The translations under genes were made by a program, and so were the position numbers. Of a stretch of 64,000 bases of DNA, positions 8,114 through 16,720 are shown one piece after another. How positions within the stretch are numbered: position 1 is the first letter of the stretch; every line of letters starts with the position of its first letter. Origin of the DNA: Candidatus Puniceispirillum marinum IMCC1322. Lineage in GTDB: Bacteria; Pseudomonadota; Alphaproteobacteria; Puniceispirillales; Puniceispirillaceae. A model generated the notes under the pieces. That model had not been told where the DNA came from, did not search any database, and saw nothing but the letters and a program-made list of their open reading frames with translations. The stretch covers positions 124,001 to 188,000 of the forward strand of contig NC_014010.1 of the NCBI RefSeq assembly GCF_000024465.1, given 5' to 3'.

Positions 8114-9610
8114 ATGAATATTGCCGAAACCAAAAGTGAAGGTCTGGTGCGCGAATTCGCCATTACGATTACCGCCGCCGATATCGAAACCGAAACGCAG
8201 GCCAAACTTGCCGAAATTGCCAAAACCGCAAATATGCCGGGTTTTCGCCCAGGCAAGGTGCCGATGGCTGTTGTAAAAACGCGCTTTGGTGCGCAGGTAC
8301 AAGGCGATGCAATCAAAGCTGCGCTTGACGAAGGTGCGCGCAAAGCTGTTGATGATAATGGCCTTAATCTGGCTAGCCAGCCATCAGTAGATATTAAATC
8401 TTATGAAGAAGGCAAGGATCTAGAAGCGGTCTTTACCTGCGAGATTATGCCTGAGATCAAAATTCCTGATCTGTCTAAATTGTCTATCGAAAAACCAGTT
8501 TTGCCTGTTGATGAAGCGCAGATCGATGAGGCGCTGACCACGATTGCTACAGAGAACCGCCCAAGTGTCGAGGTGGCCAAGCCACGCGCCGCAAAAAAGG
8601 GTGATATTGTCGTCATTGATTTTGTTGGCAAGATTGACGGTGAACCGTTTGATGGTGGCGCTGCCGAGGGTCATTCGCTGGAACTGGGTTCAAATAGCTT
8701 CATTCCAGGCTTTGAAGACGGTTTGATTGGCGTCAAGCCAGGTGAAAGCCGCGATGTGAATGTGTCCTTCCCTGATGATTATCAGGCCCCGCATCTGGCT
8801 GGTAAAGCCGCCGTATTTGAAACCAAAGTTACGGCAATGCGTGAGCTTGGTGACGCAAAGGTTGATGAAGATCTGGCAACACGCCTTGGCTTTGAAACGA
8901 TCGATGCGCTTAAAGAAGCTGTGCGTGAGCAACTGGGTGCACAGCATGCAACCGCTTTGCGTCAGGCTGTGAAAAAGAACGTTCTTGATGGTCTTGCCGA
9001 TGGTGAAGCCTTTGACGTGCCGCCATCATTGTTCAAGCAAGAATATGAATCAGTGGCCCGGGCGATGAATCCGGCTGCGTCTGAACATAATCACGATCAC
9101 GATCACGATCACGATCATGATCACGACCACGCTCATCCAGCTGCGGATGAAGGCATGGATGATGATGCGAAAGCCGAAGCCACGTCAGTAGCTGAACGCC
9201 GTGTTCGTCTTGGTCTGCTACTGACCGAAATTGGCCGTGACAGTAAAATCGAAGTGACCGAAGCCGATACCCAGCGTGCGGTTATCGAAGAAGCGCGACG
9301 TTATCCGGGACAAGAGCAGATGGTCATGGAATATTTCCAGAAAAACCAACAAGCTCTGCAACAACTGGCTGGCCCCATCTTTGAAGATAAGGTTATCGAT
9401 TATATTCTTGAACTGGCGAAAGTGACCGAAGTAACAACCGACGTCGATACGCTGTATAAAGCACCTGAAGAGGTTGCCCCAGCTAAGAAAGCGTCCAAAA
9501 AGTCTGCCAAGACATCAGCAGCCAAGAAACCAGCTACCAAAACGGCGGTAGCGAAGAAAACAGCCGCTAAAAAGGCACCTGCCAAAAAAGCCGCAAAGAA
9601 GAAGTCATAA
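8114..9610 (+). CDS. tig: trigger factor with His-Asp tract and Lys-rich tail
   Basis: Ribosome-associated chaperone and peptidyl-prolyl isomerase acting on nascent chains. The N-terminal ribosome-binding signature GFRPGKVP lies near residue 40, the FKBP-type domain at about 155-245 (GDIVVIDFVGKIDG), and the C-terminal chaperone domain follows. At 498 residues it is much longer than the usual 430-450. The extra length comes from a histidine/aspartate-alternating tract at residues about 325-341 inside the chaperone domain, and from an Ala/Lys tail over the last 45 residues (repeated AKKxAxK) like histone-H1-type bacterial tails. The first may bind metal and the second RNA or the ribosome; both are inferences. 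Upstream of clpP-clpX-lon, with an intrinsic terminator following. Confidence 0.95.
   Translation: MNIAETKSEGLVREFAITITAADIETETQAKLAEIAKTANMPGFRPGKVPMAVVKTRFGAQVQGDAIKAALDEGARKAVDDNGLNLASQPSVDIKSYEEGKDLEAVFTCEIMPEIKIPDLSKLSIEKPVLPVDEAQIDEALTTIATENRPSVEVAKPRAAKKGDIVVIDFVGKIDGEPFDGGAAEGHSLELGSNSFIPGFEDGLIGVKPGESRDVNVSFPDDYQAPHLAGKAAVFETKVTAMRELGDAKVDEDLATRLGFETIDALKEAVREQLGAQHATALRQAVKKNVLDGLADGEAFDVPPSLFKQEYESVARAMNPAASEHNHDHDHDHDHDHDHAHPAADEGMDDDAKAEATSVAERRVRLGLLLTEIGRDSKIEVTEADTQRAVIEEARRYPGQEQMVMEYFQKNQQALQQLAGPIFEDKVIDYILELAKVTEVTTDVDTLYKAPEEVAPAKKASKKSAKTSAAKKPATKTAVAKKTAAKKAPAKKAAKKKS
9086..9135 (+). repeat. CAC-GAT tract encoding alternating His-Asp in trigger factor
   Basis: Near-perfect repetition of the hexamer CACGAT, with a few CAT/GAC variants, encodes eight or more histidines alternating with aspartate. 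Simple repeats of this kind can change length by slippage in whole codon pairs without losing frame. Confidence 0.85.
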
Positions 9611-9660
9611 TTATATAAAGTATGCCGCCTATATAGCGGTTGATTTGGCCATATAAATGC

Positions 9661-9699
9661 AAGCGGGTTCAATATAATCTTGAACCCGCTTCTTTATTT
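9661..9699 (+). terminator. intrinsic terminator after trigger factor
   Basis: AAGCGGGTTCA (9661-9671) and TGAACCCGCTT (9681-9691) form an 11-bp perfect stem with a 9-base loop, followed by the T-rich TCTTTATTT. It lies 50 bases beyond the tig stop. The right arm also contains the -35 of the putative clpP heat-shock promoter. Confidence 0.8.
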
Positions 9700-9706
9700 C
9701 CCATAT
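9679..9706 (+). promoter_or_regulatory. sigma-32-type heat-shock promoter for clpP
   Basis: CTTGAA (9679-9684), a 15-base spacer, then CCCATAT (9700-9706) match the RpoH consensus CTTGAA-N(13-17)-CCCATNT. The same arrangement with the same spacing occurs before lon at 11922. The -35 lies within the right arm of the tig terminator hairpin. Confidence 0.65.
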
Positions 9707-9794
9707 AGTCTTAGTCAATATCGGTGCCTACCAATCTGAATTATCTTATTAGCTTGACGAGCTGCAAGCGACTCATCCAATGCAGGAGACTATA

Positions 9795-10445
9795 ATGCGT
9801 GATTATGAAGTAGCTAAATCGAACTTTGATCCGATGGCTAATCTGGTGCCAATGGTGGTCGAACAGACTAACCGTGGCGAGCGCTCTTATGATATTTTTT
9901 CGCGGCTTCTTAAAGAACGTATCATTTTCCTGAATGGTCCGGTTGATGATACCACTGCCTCGCTTGTATGTTCGCAGTTGTTGTTTTTGGAGTCCGAAAA
10001 CCCGACCAAAGATATTTCGATGTATATCAATTCGCCAGGTGGCATTGTGACCTCTGGTCTGGCGATATATGACACGATGGAATATATCCGCCCCGACGTA
10101 TCAACCGTATGTATGGGGCAGGCGGCGTCAATGGGCTCGCTATTATTGATGGCTGGTGCCGCTGGCAAGCGCTATTCATTGCCTAATGCACGGATTATGA
10201 CACATCAGCCATCAGGTGGCTTCTCGGGTCAGGCAAGTGATATTGAAATTCACGCCAGGGAGATTCTTGATTTGCGAAAGCGTCTTAATGGCATGTATGT
10301 CAAGCATACAGGCAAGACCCTGAAAGATGTCGAGAAAATCATGGAGCGCGACACCTTCATGACTGCCGAGGATGCCCAGAAATTCGGCCTGATTGATGAA
10401 GTTGTCGAGAAGCGCCCAGCTGGAAAAGATGAAAAGGCATCATAG
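9795..10445 (+). CDS. clpP: ATP-dependent Clp protease proteolytic subunit
   Basis: Serine peptidase subunit that forms the double-heptamer degradation chamber with ClpX or ClpA. From the ATG at 9795 it is 216 residues; I prefer this to the ATG at 9780 because GGAG sits 7 bases before 9795. The catalytic serine is in [11 protein letters not shown] (about Ser112), the histidine in MTHQPSGG (about His137), and the aspartate in the ERDTFM region (about 186). clpX follows after 190 bp and lon after that. A sigma-32-like promoter lies about 90 bp upstream. Confidence 0.97.
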   Translation: MRDYEVAKSNFDPMANLVPMVVEQTNRGERSYDIFSRLLKERIIFLNGPVDDTTASLVCSQLLFLESENPTKDISMYINSPGGIVTSGLAIYDTMEYIRPDVSTVCMGQAASMGSLLLMAGAAGKRYSLPNARIMTHQPSGGFSGQASDIEIHAREILDLRKRLNGMYVKHTGKTLKDVEKIMERDTFMTAEDAQKFGLIDEVVEKRPAGKDEKAS

Positions 10446-10635
10446 ACTGAATATGCGTAAATGTGGCTTTTTGGCAACAAACTGCTTAATTTTGAATTAT
10501 AGGCACGGTTTTTGCGGGTGATAGCCAGATTTAAATTGTAACTGTATATAAGGCAGTTTTAGACTAACGTTTGTAATAGCTGGAAAAGGGCGACATTGGC
10601 CGTTCCAGCACTGGAAAATCGTCAGGAGCCGTCAG

Positions 10636-11898
10636 ATGGCAAAATCAGAAGATAGTGATAAAAGCACGCTTTTCTGTTCTTTTTGCGGGAAAAGCCAGCA
10701 TGAAGTTCGTAAACTCATCGCTGGACCAACAGTATTTATTTGCGATGAATGCGTCGAATTATGCATGGATATCATCCGTGAAGAGCATAAAACCGCATTA
10801 TCCAAAAGTCATGACGGTGTTCCAACACCAGCTGATATCCTGGCCGTGCTTGATGGCTATGTCATTGGTCAGTCGCGGGCTAAGCGCGTTTTGTCAGTCG
10901 CTGTGCATAATCATTATAAACGTCTGGCAAATGCTGGCCGCACAGGCGACGTGGAAATTTCAAAGTCAAACATTCTGCTGGTTGGCCCGACAGGCTGTGG
11001 CAAGACTCTATTAGCGCAAACTTTGGCGCGGATGCTTGACGTGCCATTTACCATGGCTGATGCCACAACATTAACCGAAGCTGGCTATGTTGGTGAAGAC
11101 GTTGAAAATATCATTCTCAAACTTCTACAGGCCGCCGATTATAACGTTGAACGCGCCCAGCGTGGTATTGTCTATATCGATGAGGTCGATAAGATTTCAC
11201 GTAAAGCAGATAACCCGTCAATCACCCGCGACGTATCAGGAGAAGGTGTGCAGCAGGCGTTATTGAAGATTATGGAAGGCACGGTTGCGTCGGTACCGCC
11301 ACAAGGCGGCCGAAAGCATCCACAGCAGGAATTCCTGCAGGTTGATACAACCAACATCCTATTTATCTGCGGTGGTGCTTTTGCCGGACTAGATAAATTG
11401 ATTGCAGGCCGTGATACAGGTGCCGGTATTGGCTTTGGTGCTGATGTACGTGATCCTGACGATCGCAAGATTGGCGAACTTTTAGGGTCGCTGGAACCAG
11501 AAGATCTGATCAAATTTGGCCTTATCCCTGAATTTGTCGGACGTTTGCCGGTGATTGCGACGCTTGAGGATCTCGATGAAGAAGCTCTTGTCCGTATTCT
11601 GACCGAACCAAAAAATGCGCTTGTAAAGCAATATGAAAAACTGTTCGAGATGGATGATGTCCGGCTTGAATTCCGTGATGATGCCTTGCGGGCTGTGGCA
11701 CAAAAAGCGATTGCGCGTAAGACTGGCGCGCGTGGCTTGCGTTCGATCATGGAAAACATTCTTATGGAACCGATGTTTGATATCCCGACGAGTGGCGATA
11801 TTGAAGAGGTGGTCATCAACGGTGACGTTGTTGAGGGTGGGGCGCAGCCGTTGGTTGTTCATGCTAAAAAGTCCAAAGAGGCTGATAGCAGCGCCTAA
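10636..11898 (+). CDS. clpX: ATP-dependent Clp protease ATP-binding subunit ClpX
   Basis: AAA+ unfoldase that feeds substrates into ClpP; in alphaproteobacteria ClpXP also controls cell-cycle regulators. 420 residues, standard length. The N-terminal C4 zinc finger is visible (CSFCGKS followed by CDECVELC), then Walker A GPTGCGKT, Walker [10 protein letters not shown], and a late sensor-2 arginine region. The GGAG before the ATG supports the start. The 190 bp after clpP contain no obvious terminator, so clpX may be transcribed both from the clpP promoter and separately. Confidence 0.97.
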   Translation: MAKSEDSDKSTLFCSFCGKSQHEVRKLIAGPTVFICDECVELCMDIIREEHKTALSKSHDGVPTPADILAVLDGYVIGQSRAKRVLSVAVHNHYKRLANAGRTGDVEISKSNILLVGPTGCGKTLLAQTLARMLDVPFTMADATTLTEAGYVGEDVENIILKLLQAADYNVERAQRGIVYIDEVDKISRKADNPSITRDVSGEGVQQALLKIMEGTVASVPPQGGRKHPQQEFLQVDTTNILFICGGAFAGLDKLIAGRDTGAGIGFGADVRDPDDRKIGELLGSLEPEDLIKFGLIPEFVGRLPVIATLEDLDEEALVRILTEPKNALVKQYEKLFEMDDVRLEFRDDALRAVAQKAIARKTGARGLRSIMENILMEPMFDIPTSGDIEEVVINGDVVEGGAQPLVVHAKKSKEADSSA

Positions 11899-11921
11899 GG
11901 CCGCATTTCCGTCGTCAAAAC

Positions 11922-11949
11922 CTTGAAATAAACGCTGTACTGCCCATAT
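11922..11949 (+). promoter_or_regulatory. sigma-32-type heat-shock promoter for lon
   Basis: CTTGAA at 11922-11927 followed after 15 bases by CCCATAT at 11943-11949, about 57 bp upstream of the lon ATG. The hexamers and spacer match the clpP promoter exactly, suggesting co-regulation by RpoH. Confidence 0.7.
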
Positions 11950-12005
11950 GGAATTGGCAGGCAATGCGTCTGTGTGAACAAATTGATCGCCGAGGAATTT
12001 AGCTA

Positions 12006-14426
12006 ATGTCAGACAAAGCTTCAATTGCGCTACCTATATTGCCGTTACGTGATATTGTTGTGTTTCCGCACATGATTGTGCCGCTGTTTGTCGGTCGTGA
12101 AAAATCTATCAAGGCTCTTGAAGCCGTGATGGCCGAAGAAAAGCAAATCATTCTGGTAACGCAGACTGAAGCTGATATTGAAGATCCAGATGCCGATGGA
12201 TTGCATCGTGTTGGTACCGTTGGATCAATTCTGCAACTTTTGAAATTACCAGATGGTGCTGTTAAGGTGCTGGTTGAAGGCGGTGAGCGCGTTGAACTGA
12301 ACCTTGATAGTTTGCGCGCGCAGGATGGTTTTCTGACTGTCGAAGCCATGCCTATGGAGCAGACTGGCGATCTTGGTGCAGATACCGAAGCGCTGGCCGC
12401 TACAACGGTTCAACAGTTTGAACAGTATCTTAAGCTGAATAAGAAAATAGCGTCAGAAGTGTTGAATGCGATCGAACAGGTCGACGAAGCTGACAAGATC
12501 GCAGATATGATCGCGTCACATCTATCCGTCAAGATCGACGAAAAGCAGGAATTGCTGGAAATTCTGGACGTTCACGAACGGCTAGAAAAAGTGTTTGGTG
12601 CGATGGAAACCGAAATTGGCGCCTTGCAGGTCGAAAAACGCGTGCGCAACCGAGTTAAGCGCCAGATGGAAAAGACCCAGCGCGAATATTATCTCAATGA
12701 GCAGATGAAAGCCATCCAGAAGGAATTGGGTGATGGCGAAGATGGTGGCAATGAGCTAGATGAGCTTGAATCCCAGCTTTCCGATTTGAAAATGCCGAAA
12801 GCTGCGCGCGAAAAGGCAGATGCCGAGTTGAAAAAGCTGCGCAATATGGGCCCCATGAGCGCCGAAGCAACCGTTGTGCGCAATTATCTGGATTGGATGC
12901 TGGCATTGCCCTGGAAAAAGGCAACGCGTCTTAAAAAGGATATTATCAAGGCGCGCGAAATTCTTGATGCAGATCATTATGGTCTGGACAAGGTTAAGGA
13001 TCGCATCGTCGAATTTCTGGCTGTTCAGCAACGTACGCGGAGCATGAAAGGCCCTATTCTGTGCCTTGTTGGCCCGCCGGGTGTTGGTAAAACGTCGCTA
13101 GGCAAATCGATTGCCCGTGCCACAGGACGTAAATATGTTCGTATGGCATTGGGTGGTGTTCGTGATGAAGCTGAAATCCGTGGTCATCGGCGCACCTATA
13201 TCGGGTCAATGCCTGGCAAGATCGTTCAGGGCATGAAGAAGGCGGAATCAAATAACCCGCTGTTTCTGCTAGATGAAATTGATAAATTAGGCGCTGACTG
13301 GCGCGGTGATCCAACATCGGCATTGCTTGAAGTTCTGGATCCAGCACAAAATAACAGTTTCGCTGACCATTATATGGAAGTCGAATTCGATCTATCGAAT
13401 GTGATGTTCGTTACAACAGCCAATACGCTGAATATGCCACAGCCGCTGATGGATCGGATGGAGATTATCCGTCTGTCTGGGTACACTGAAGATGAGAAGT
13501 TGGAAATTGCCAAGCGGCATTTGATCAACCGTCAGCTTGAAGATCATGGTTTAAAAGATGGTGAGTTGTCGATTTCTGACGATGCGATACGCATGATGGT
13601 TCAACGATATACACGGGAAGCTGGTGTTCGTAACCTTGAACGTGAAATCGCCAAAGTCGCGCGTAAAGCCGTGACCTCAATCGTAAGTGGTAAGTCTGTA
13701 TCGGCGGCTGTGACAGCGGCGAATTTGGAAGATTATCTTGGAGTGCCTAAATTCCGCCATGGTGAAATTGAGGCCGAGAATCAGGTTGGTGTCACCACTG
13801 GTCTGGCCTGGACAGAAGTTGGTGGCGAATTGCTGCAAATTGAGGCGGTTCGTGTTCCCGGCAAGGGCAAGGTTAGTGCGACAGGTAAATTAGGCGATGT
13901 GATGAAGGAGTCGATTCAGGCGGCTGAATTTTTCATCAAGTCACGTGCAGAATCATATGGTATTGATCTTGCGGACCTAGCCAAGCATGACCTGCATGTG
14001 CATGTGCCCGAAGGGGCAACGCCCAAGGATGGCCCCTCGGCTGGTGTTGCTATGGCAACGTCAATTATTTCCGCGGTTACAGGCATAGCTGTGCGCCGGA
14101 ATGTTGCGATGACAGGTGAGATCACATTGCGCGGGCGTGTACTTCCCATTGGCGGGCTTAAGGAAAAGTTACTGGCCGCCCTTCGCGGGGGTCTGACGAC
14201 GGTTCTGATTCCCAAGGAAAATGAAAAAGACCTTGTTGAAATTCCTGATAATGTCAAAGAAGGTCTGACAATCATTCCTGTTGCCATGGTTGATGAGGCC
14301 TTGTCAGCGGCGCTTGTCGAAGAACCATTGCCCAAATCCATTGGTGCCGGATCCGATTCAGACGCCCAAGCGGCTGTGAAATTACCTGAAGCAGGCGATA
14401 CGGGTGATGATTTTGTCGCCCATTAA
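12006..14426 (+). CDS. lon: ATP-dependent protease Lon
   Basis: Homohexameric cytoplasmic AAA+ protease that removes misfolded and regulatory proteins. 806 residues with the N-terminal LON substrate domain (about 10-205), Walker A GPPGVGKT near residue 360, and a C-terminal peptidase domain. The Ser-Lys dyad is at about Ser678 in DGPSAGVAM and Lys721 in GGLKEKLLAALRG. The C-terminus extends about 25 residues beyond the peptidase fold with an acidic tail. A short GGCCTG/CAGGCC hairpin follows at 14437-14451 but has a weak T run. Confidence 0.97.
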   Translation: MSDKASIALPILPLRDIVVFPHMIVPLFVGREKSIKALEAVMAEEKQIILVTQTEADIEDPDADGLHRVGTVGSILQLLKLPDGAVKVLVEGGERVELNLDSLRAQDGFLTVEAMPMEQTGDLGADTEALAATTVQQFEQYLKLNKKIASEVLNAIEQVDEADKIADMIASHLSVKIDEKQELLEILDVHERLEKVFGAMETEIGALQVEKRVRNRVKRQMEKTQREYYLNEQMKAIQKELGDGEDGGNELDELESQLSDLKMPKAAREKADAELKKLRNMGPMSAEATVVRNYLDWMLALPWKKATRLKKDIIKAREILDADHYGLDKVKDRIVEFLAVQQRTRSMKGPILCLVGPPGVGKTSLGKSIARATGRKYVRMALGGVRDEAEIRGHRRTYIGSMPGKIVQGMKKAESNNPLFLLDEIDKLGADWRGDPTSALLEVLDPAQNNSFADHYMEVEFDLSNVMFVTTANTLNMPQPLMDRMEIIRLSGYTEDEKLEIAKRHLINRQLEDHGLKDGELSISDDAIRMMVQRYTREAGVRNLEREIAKVARKAVTSIVSGKSVSAAVTAANLEDYLGVPKFRHGEIEAENQVGVTTGLAWTEVGGELLQIEAVRVPGKGKVSATGKLGDVMKESIQAAEFFIKSRAESYGIDLADLAKHDLHVHVPEGATPKDGPSAGVAMATSIISAVTGIAVRRNVAMTGEITLRGRVLPIGGLKEKLLAALRGGLTTVLIPKENEKDLVEIPDNVKEGLTIIPVAMVDEALSAALVEEPLPKSIGAGSDSDAQAAVKLPEAGDTGDDFVAH

Positions 14427-14572
14427 GCCTGATTTTGGCCTGTAACAGGCCATTTAACTGAAATTTTTCTATATTTTGGCTGATATGCGCGTTTTTGTTT
14501 GGTGTTTAAGTGAATAAGTGTGTTAATTTCTGCATATATAAAAACAACTAACACCACCAAAGAGAGGTTCCC

Positions 14573-14848
14573 ATGAACAAAAATGATCTTGTTTCTGAGG
14601 TTGCAGAGTCATCTGGTTTGACAAAAGCTGACGCGGGTCGCGCAGTTGATGCTGTTTTTGAAAGCATCCAAGGCGCATTGAAATCAGGTGGCGACGTAAG
14701 AATTGTTGGATTTGGTACTTTTTCTGTCGCGCATCGCGCTGCCACAACTGGCCGTAACCCAAGAACGGGTGAGACCATCCAAATTAAAGCATCAAAGCAA
14801 CCCAAGTTTAAAGCGGGTGCTCCTTTGAAAGAAGCCGTTAACAGCTAA
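14573..14848 (+). CDS. hup: DNA-binding protein HU
   Basis: Histone-like nucleoid protein, 91 residues, which binds and bends DNA without strong sequence specificity. The family signature is visible as GFGTFSVAHRAATTGRNPRTG, in two pieces: GFGTFSV and GRNPRTGETI, the latter in the DNA-binding arm. An AGAGAGG site precedes the ATG. It follows lon, the common arrangement in Gram-negative bacteria. The alternative, an IHF subunit, is less likely: the gene next to merR at 54270 is the better ihfA. Confidence 0.95.
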   Translation: MNKNDLVSEVAESSGLTKADAGRAVDAVFESIQGALKSGGDVRIVGFGTFSVAHRAATTGRNPRTGETIQIKASKQPKFKAGAPLKEAVNS

Positions 14849-14865
14849 TTTTGTGTATCTTTTTC

Positions 14866-14894
14866 AACGCCGACCTTGTATAAGGGTCGGCGTT
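14866..14894 (+). terminator. hairpin terminator after HU
   Basis: AACGCCGACC (14866-14875) and GGTCGGCGTT (14885-14894) form a perfect 10-bp stem with a 9-base loop, starting 18 bases after the HU stop. The downstream T run is poor (GTCATT), so termination may be inefficient. Confidence 0.6.
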
Positions 14895-14982
14895 GTCATT
14901 GGCGGTTTACCTGATTAAACCGTCATTCATGATTTCTTGAAATATTACTGATAGAAACCAGATTGATCTGGGGTCTTCAAAT

Positions 14983-15058
14983 GGGTGCTTAGCTCAGCTG
15001 GGAGAGCAATTCGTTTACACCGAATAGGTCGGGGGTTCGAGCCCCTCAGCACCCACCA
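14983..15058 (+). tRNA. tRNA-Val (anticodon TAC)
   Basis: 76 nt. Acceptor GGGTGCT pairs perfectly with AGCACCC; the anticodon stem ATTCG/CGAAT encloses TTTACAC with anticodon TAC; T-loop TTCGAGC is present and CCA is encoded. Confidence 0.97.
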
Positions 15059-15164
15059 TTATCCCATGAAACTTTTGCAGTTTCCGCTTTTATTCCCTTC
15101 AGCATTGACCATCCATTATGTTTCGTTAGTCTAATGATGTGAATTTTGCGTCAGGTCTGTGTTT

Positions 15165-15446
15165 ATGCGTATTTTTATTCCGTTATTCATCTTTTTTGTT
15201 AGTCTGTTACCGTCATTAGCTTCTGCCCATCAATGCAAGCTGGAGAATGGATCAACCGAGGCTATCCTGGTTTACAATAGTTGCAAGGCTGACCTTGCGG
15301 CAGGAATGTCCCAGCACCAATCAGATGCCAGAAAACCACGAAGCGATCGCGAATTGGCACTTGAAGATGAGAATCTTCAGTTACGGCAAAAGCTGGGCGC
15401 AATAAGGAACGATTTGTTGGATATTCTTAGAGATCTGCCTAATTAG
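15165..15446 (+). CDS. small secreted protein with C-terminal helix
   Basis: 93 residues from the ATG at 15165; an in-frame GTG two codons earlier is also possible. Residues 1-21 (starting MRIFIPLFIFFVSLL, cut after SLASA) form a clear Sec signal peptide. The mature part has two cysteines (CKLENG and NSCKADL) that could form a disulfide, then a charged helical stretch (ELALEDENLQLRQKLG) suggestive of a coiled coil. No family recognised; probably periplasmic. Stand-alone between tRNA-Val and another small gene. Confidence 0.6.
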   Translation: MRIFIPLFIFFVSLLPSLASAHQCKLENGSTEAILVYNSCKADLAAGMSQHQSDARKPRSDRELALEDENLQLRQKLGAIRNDLLDILRDLPN

Positions 15447-15532
15447 GCTGGGTATCAGCCATGAGATATAGTTAAAAACATATATGTAAATTACCGCTAC
15501 ACTGTGATCTGTATTATGTCAGGGAGCCCCCC

Positions 15533-15847
15533 ATGTTTATGAAGGTTTTTATCCGCACATTTCCATCAGCTGAAGAATGCGAACTTTTCGAGTCCATTCT
15601 GCAAACAAAATGGCCTGATTTGTTAAAACAGGTTCCAGGTGTGAGGTTTCGGGCATTGAGTAATAAGCAGGCACCGCATGTCAGTATCGTGGTCTGGGAA
15701 TTCCCTGATGAGAATAGTCAGCGTCTTATAGAAAAAATGATCGATAACAATATTAGTCGTTTTGCCAAAACACTGGCACCAAAGACGATGACAGTCAGTG
15801 GTCAGGTAATGATGGATTTTGGCGATCTATATGCAGGCAAAGCCTAG
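15533..15847 (+). CDS. conserved-looking hypothetical protein, 104 residues
   Basis: Soluble protein with no signal peptide or membrane segment. A good ribosome-binding site (CAGGGAG) precedes the ATG at 15533. The strand-helix-helix-strand pattern (MKVFIRTFPSAEECELFESIL followed by HVSIVVWEF) resembles a ferredoxin-like alpha/beta fold, but I cannot assign a family. It ends three bases from the stop of the convergent membrane-protein gene. Confidence 0.6.
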   Translation: MFMKVFIRTFPSAEECELFESILQTKWPDLLKQVPGVRFRALSNKQAPHVSIVVWEFPDENSQRLIEKMIDNNISRFAKTLAPKTMTVSGQVMMDFGDLYAGKA

Positions 15848-15849
15848 CT

Positions 15850-16179
15850 TTAATTGGCTATATTTTTCCGTCGGTTGCGGATTCTATTGCGGATCCAGAT
15901 GACCAGAATAATTGTTGAAATAATACCTGCCGATACCCCAAGACCTAAAATCAGCTTTACTGATCCCATATCTGCCAGCGTTTCTTTAACGCATAATGCA
16001 ACATCAGCCGCGTTCGCGCATTTGGCCTCGGCTTGTGGGCGATATTGTGCGTAATTTGTTGTTTCAGCTGTGTAGATCCCATGTGTGGCTAGCATACCAA
16101 TGATAATAAAGCCAAGCAGAAGAACGGCCAGAAACGCCTGAAAGACACGCATGAAAAATGTAAAAACCGTCGTCAGCAT
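15850..16179 (-). CDS. hypothetical two-helix membrane protein
   Basis: 109 residues from the ATG at 16179, chosen because GAGG lies upstream; a longer reading from 16317 is possible but begins in unconvincing sequence. Two membrane segments are visible, near residues 11-33 (VFQAFLAVLLLGFIIIG) and 82-103 (beginning LILGLGVSAGIIS). Between them is a roughly 45-residue loop with two cysteines (KCANAADVALC), probably periplasmic, and the tail is strongly basic (RNRIRNRRK). Family not recognised. Confidence 0.55.
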   Translation of the reverse strand: MLTTVFTFFMRVFQAFLAVLLLGFIIIGMLATHGIYTAETTNYAQYRPQAEAKCANAADVALCVKETLADMGSVKLILGLGVSAGIISTIILVIWIRNRIRNRRKNIAN

Positions 16180-16370
16180 TAGGCCACCATCCTCAAAAGC
16201 AATTGAATTTATGATATAGCGCGCAATCCCAATAAAAAGAATGGAAAAGTAATAAAAAACACAGGTTCCGTTGCGCTTCGTCTTGACAGTTGTCATGCAC
16301 TGATTTAGACCAAGCACACCTTAAGCGAATGGTGCAGGTTTTGACAAAGCACCGCGTTTATATTGCGCTT

Positions 16371-16447
16371 GGGGGTGTAGCTCAGTTGGTTAGAGCGCTG
16401 GCCTGTCACGCCAGAGGCCGCGGGTTCGAGTCCCGTCACTCCCGCCA
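16371..16447 (+). tRNA. tRNA-Asp (anticodon GTC)
   Basis: 77 nt. Acceptor GGGGGTG pairs with CACTCCC (one G-T), anticodon stem CTGGC/GCCAG encloses CTGTCAC with anticodon GTC, T-loop TTCGAGT present and CCA encoded. Confidence 0.97.
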
Positions 16448-16630
16448 TTTCCCACAATATAAGTAAAGATAAATGGTTCGTCGCACCGACCATGCTGTCT
16501 TGATATGTATATCTTCGAATAGTGATCTGATATAGCCCAATAGCCTATTTAGGGGGGGTTTGGACAATCTCGAAGCCATAAGCCTGCTATCGCTTCACAT
16601 CATCAAATTTTAACAAAAATTTTACGATTC

Positions 16631-16644
16631 TTGATCCAGATCAA
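16631..16644. promoter_or_regulatory. FNR/FixK-type operator, TTGAT-CCAG-ATCAA, before hsp20
   Basis: A second perfect TTGAT-N4-ATCAA dyad in the window, centred about 83 bp before the hsp20 ATG at 16721. A CTTGAT at 16630-16635 overlaps its left half and could be read as a poor heat-shock -35, but no matching -10 was found. Confidence 0.7.
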
Positions 16645-16720
16645 AGTGTCTAAATACGGATGTTTGTTAGTCTTTGTTTTGGCTAATCATGGTCAAGACA
16701 ACCGAGGAAAGGAGGCCTTC

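Noticed and set aside
11172-11819. 215-residue frame opposite clpX
   Set aside because: Serine/arginine-rich composition typical of the antisense of a coding strand; clpX is certain on the other strand.
14437-14451. GGCCTG/CAGGCC hairpin after lon as an intrinsic terminator
   Set aside because: Short 6-bp stem and the T-rich sequence comes more than 10 bases later; possible but too weak to list.
16341-16369. TTGACA before tRNA-Asp as a promoter
   Set aside because: The -35 is perfect but no acceptable -10 lies at 16-18 bases before the tRNA start, so I did not annotate a promoter.
16630-16662. Heat-shock promoter overlapping the hsp20 FNR box (CTTGAT)
   Set aside because: The -35 differs from CTTGAA and no CCCATNT follows at the correct spacing.
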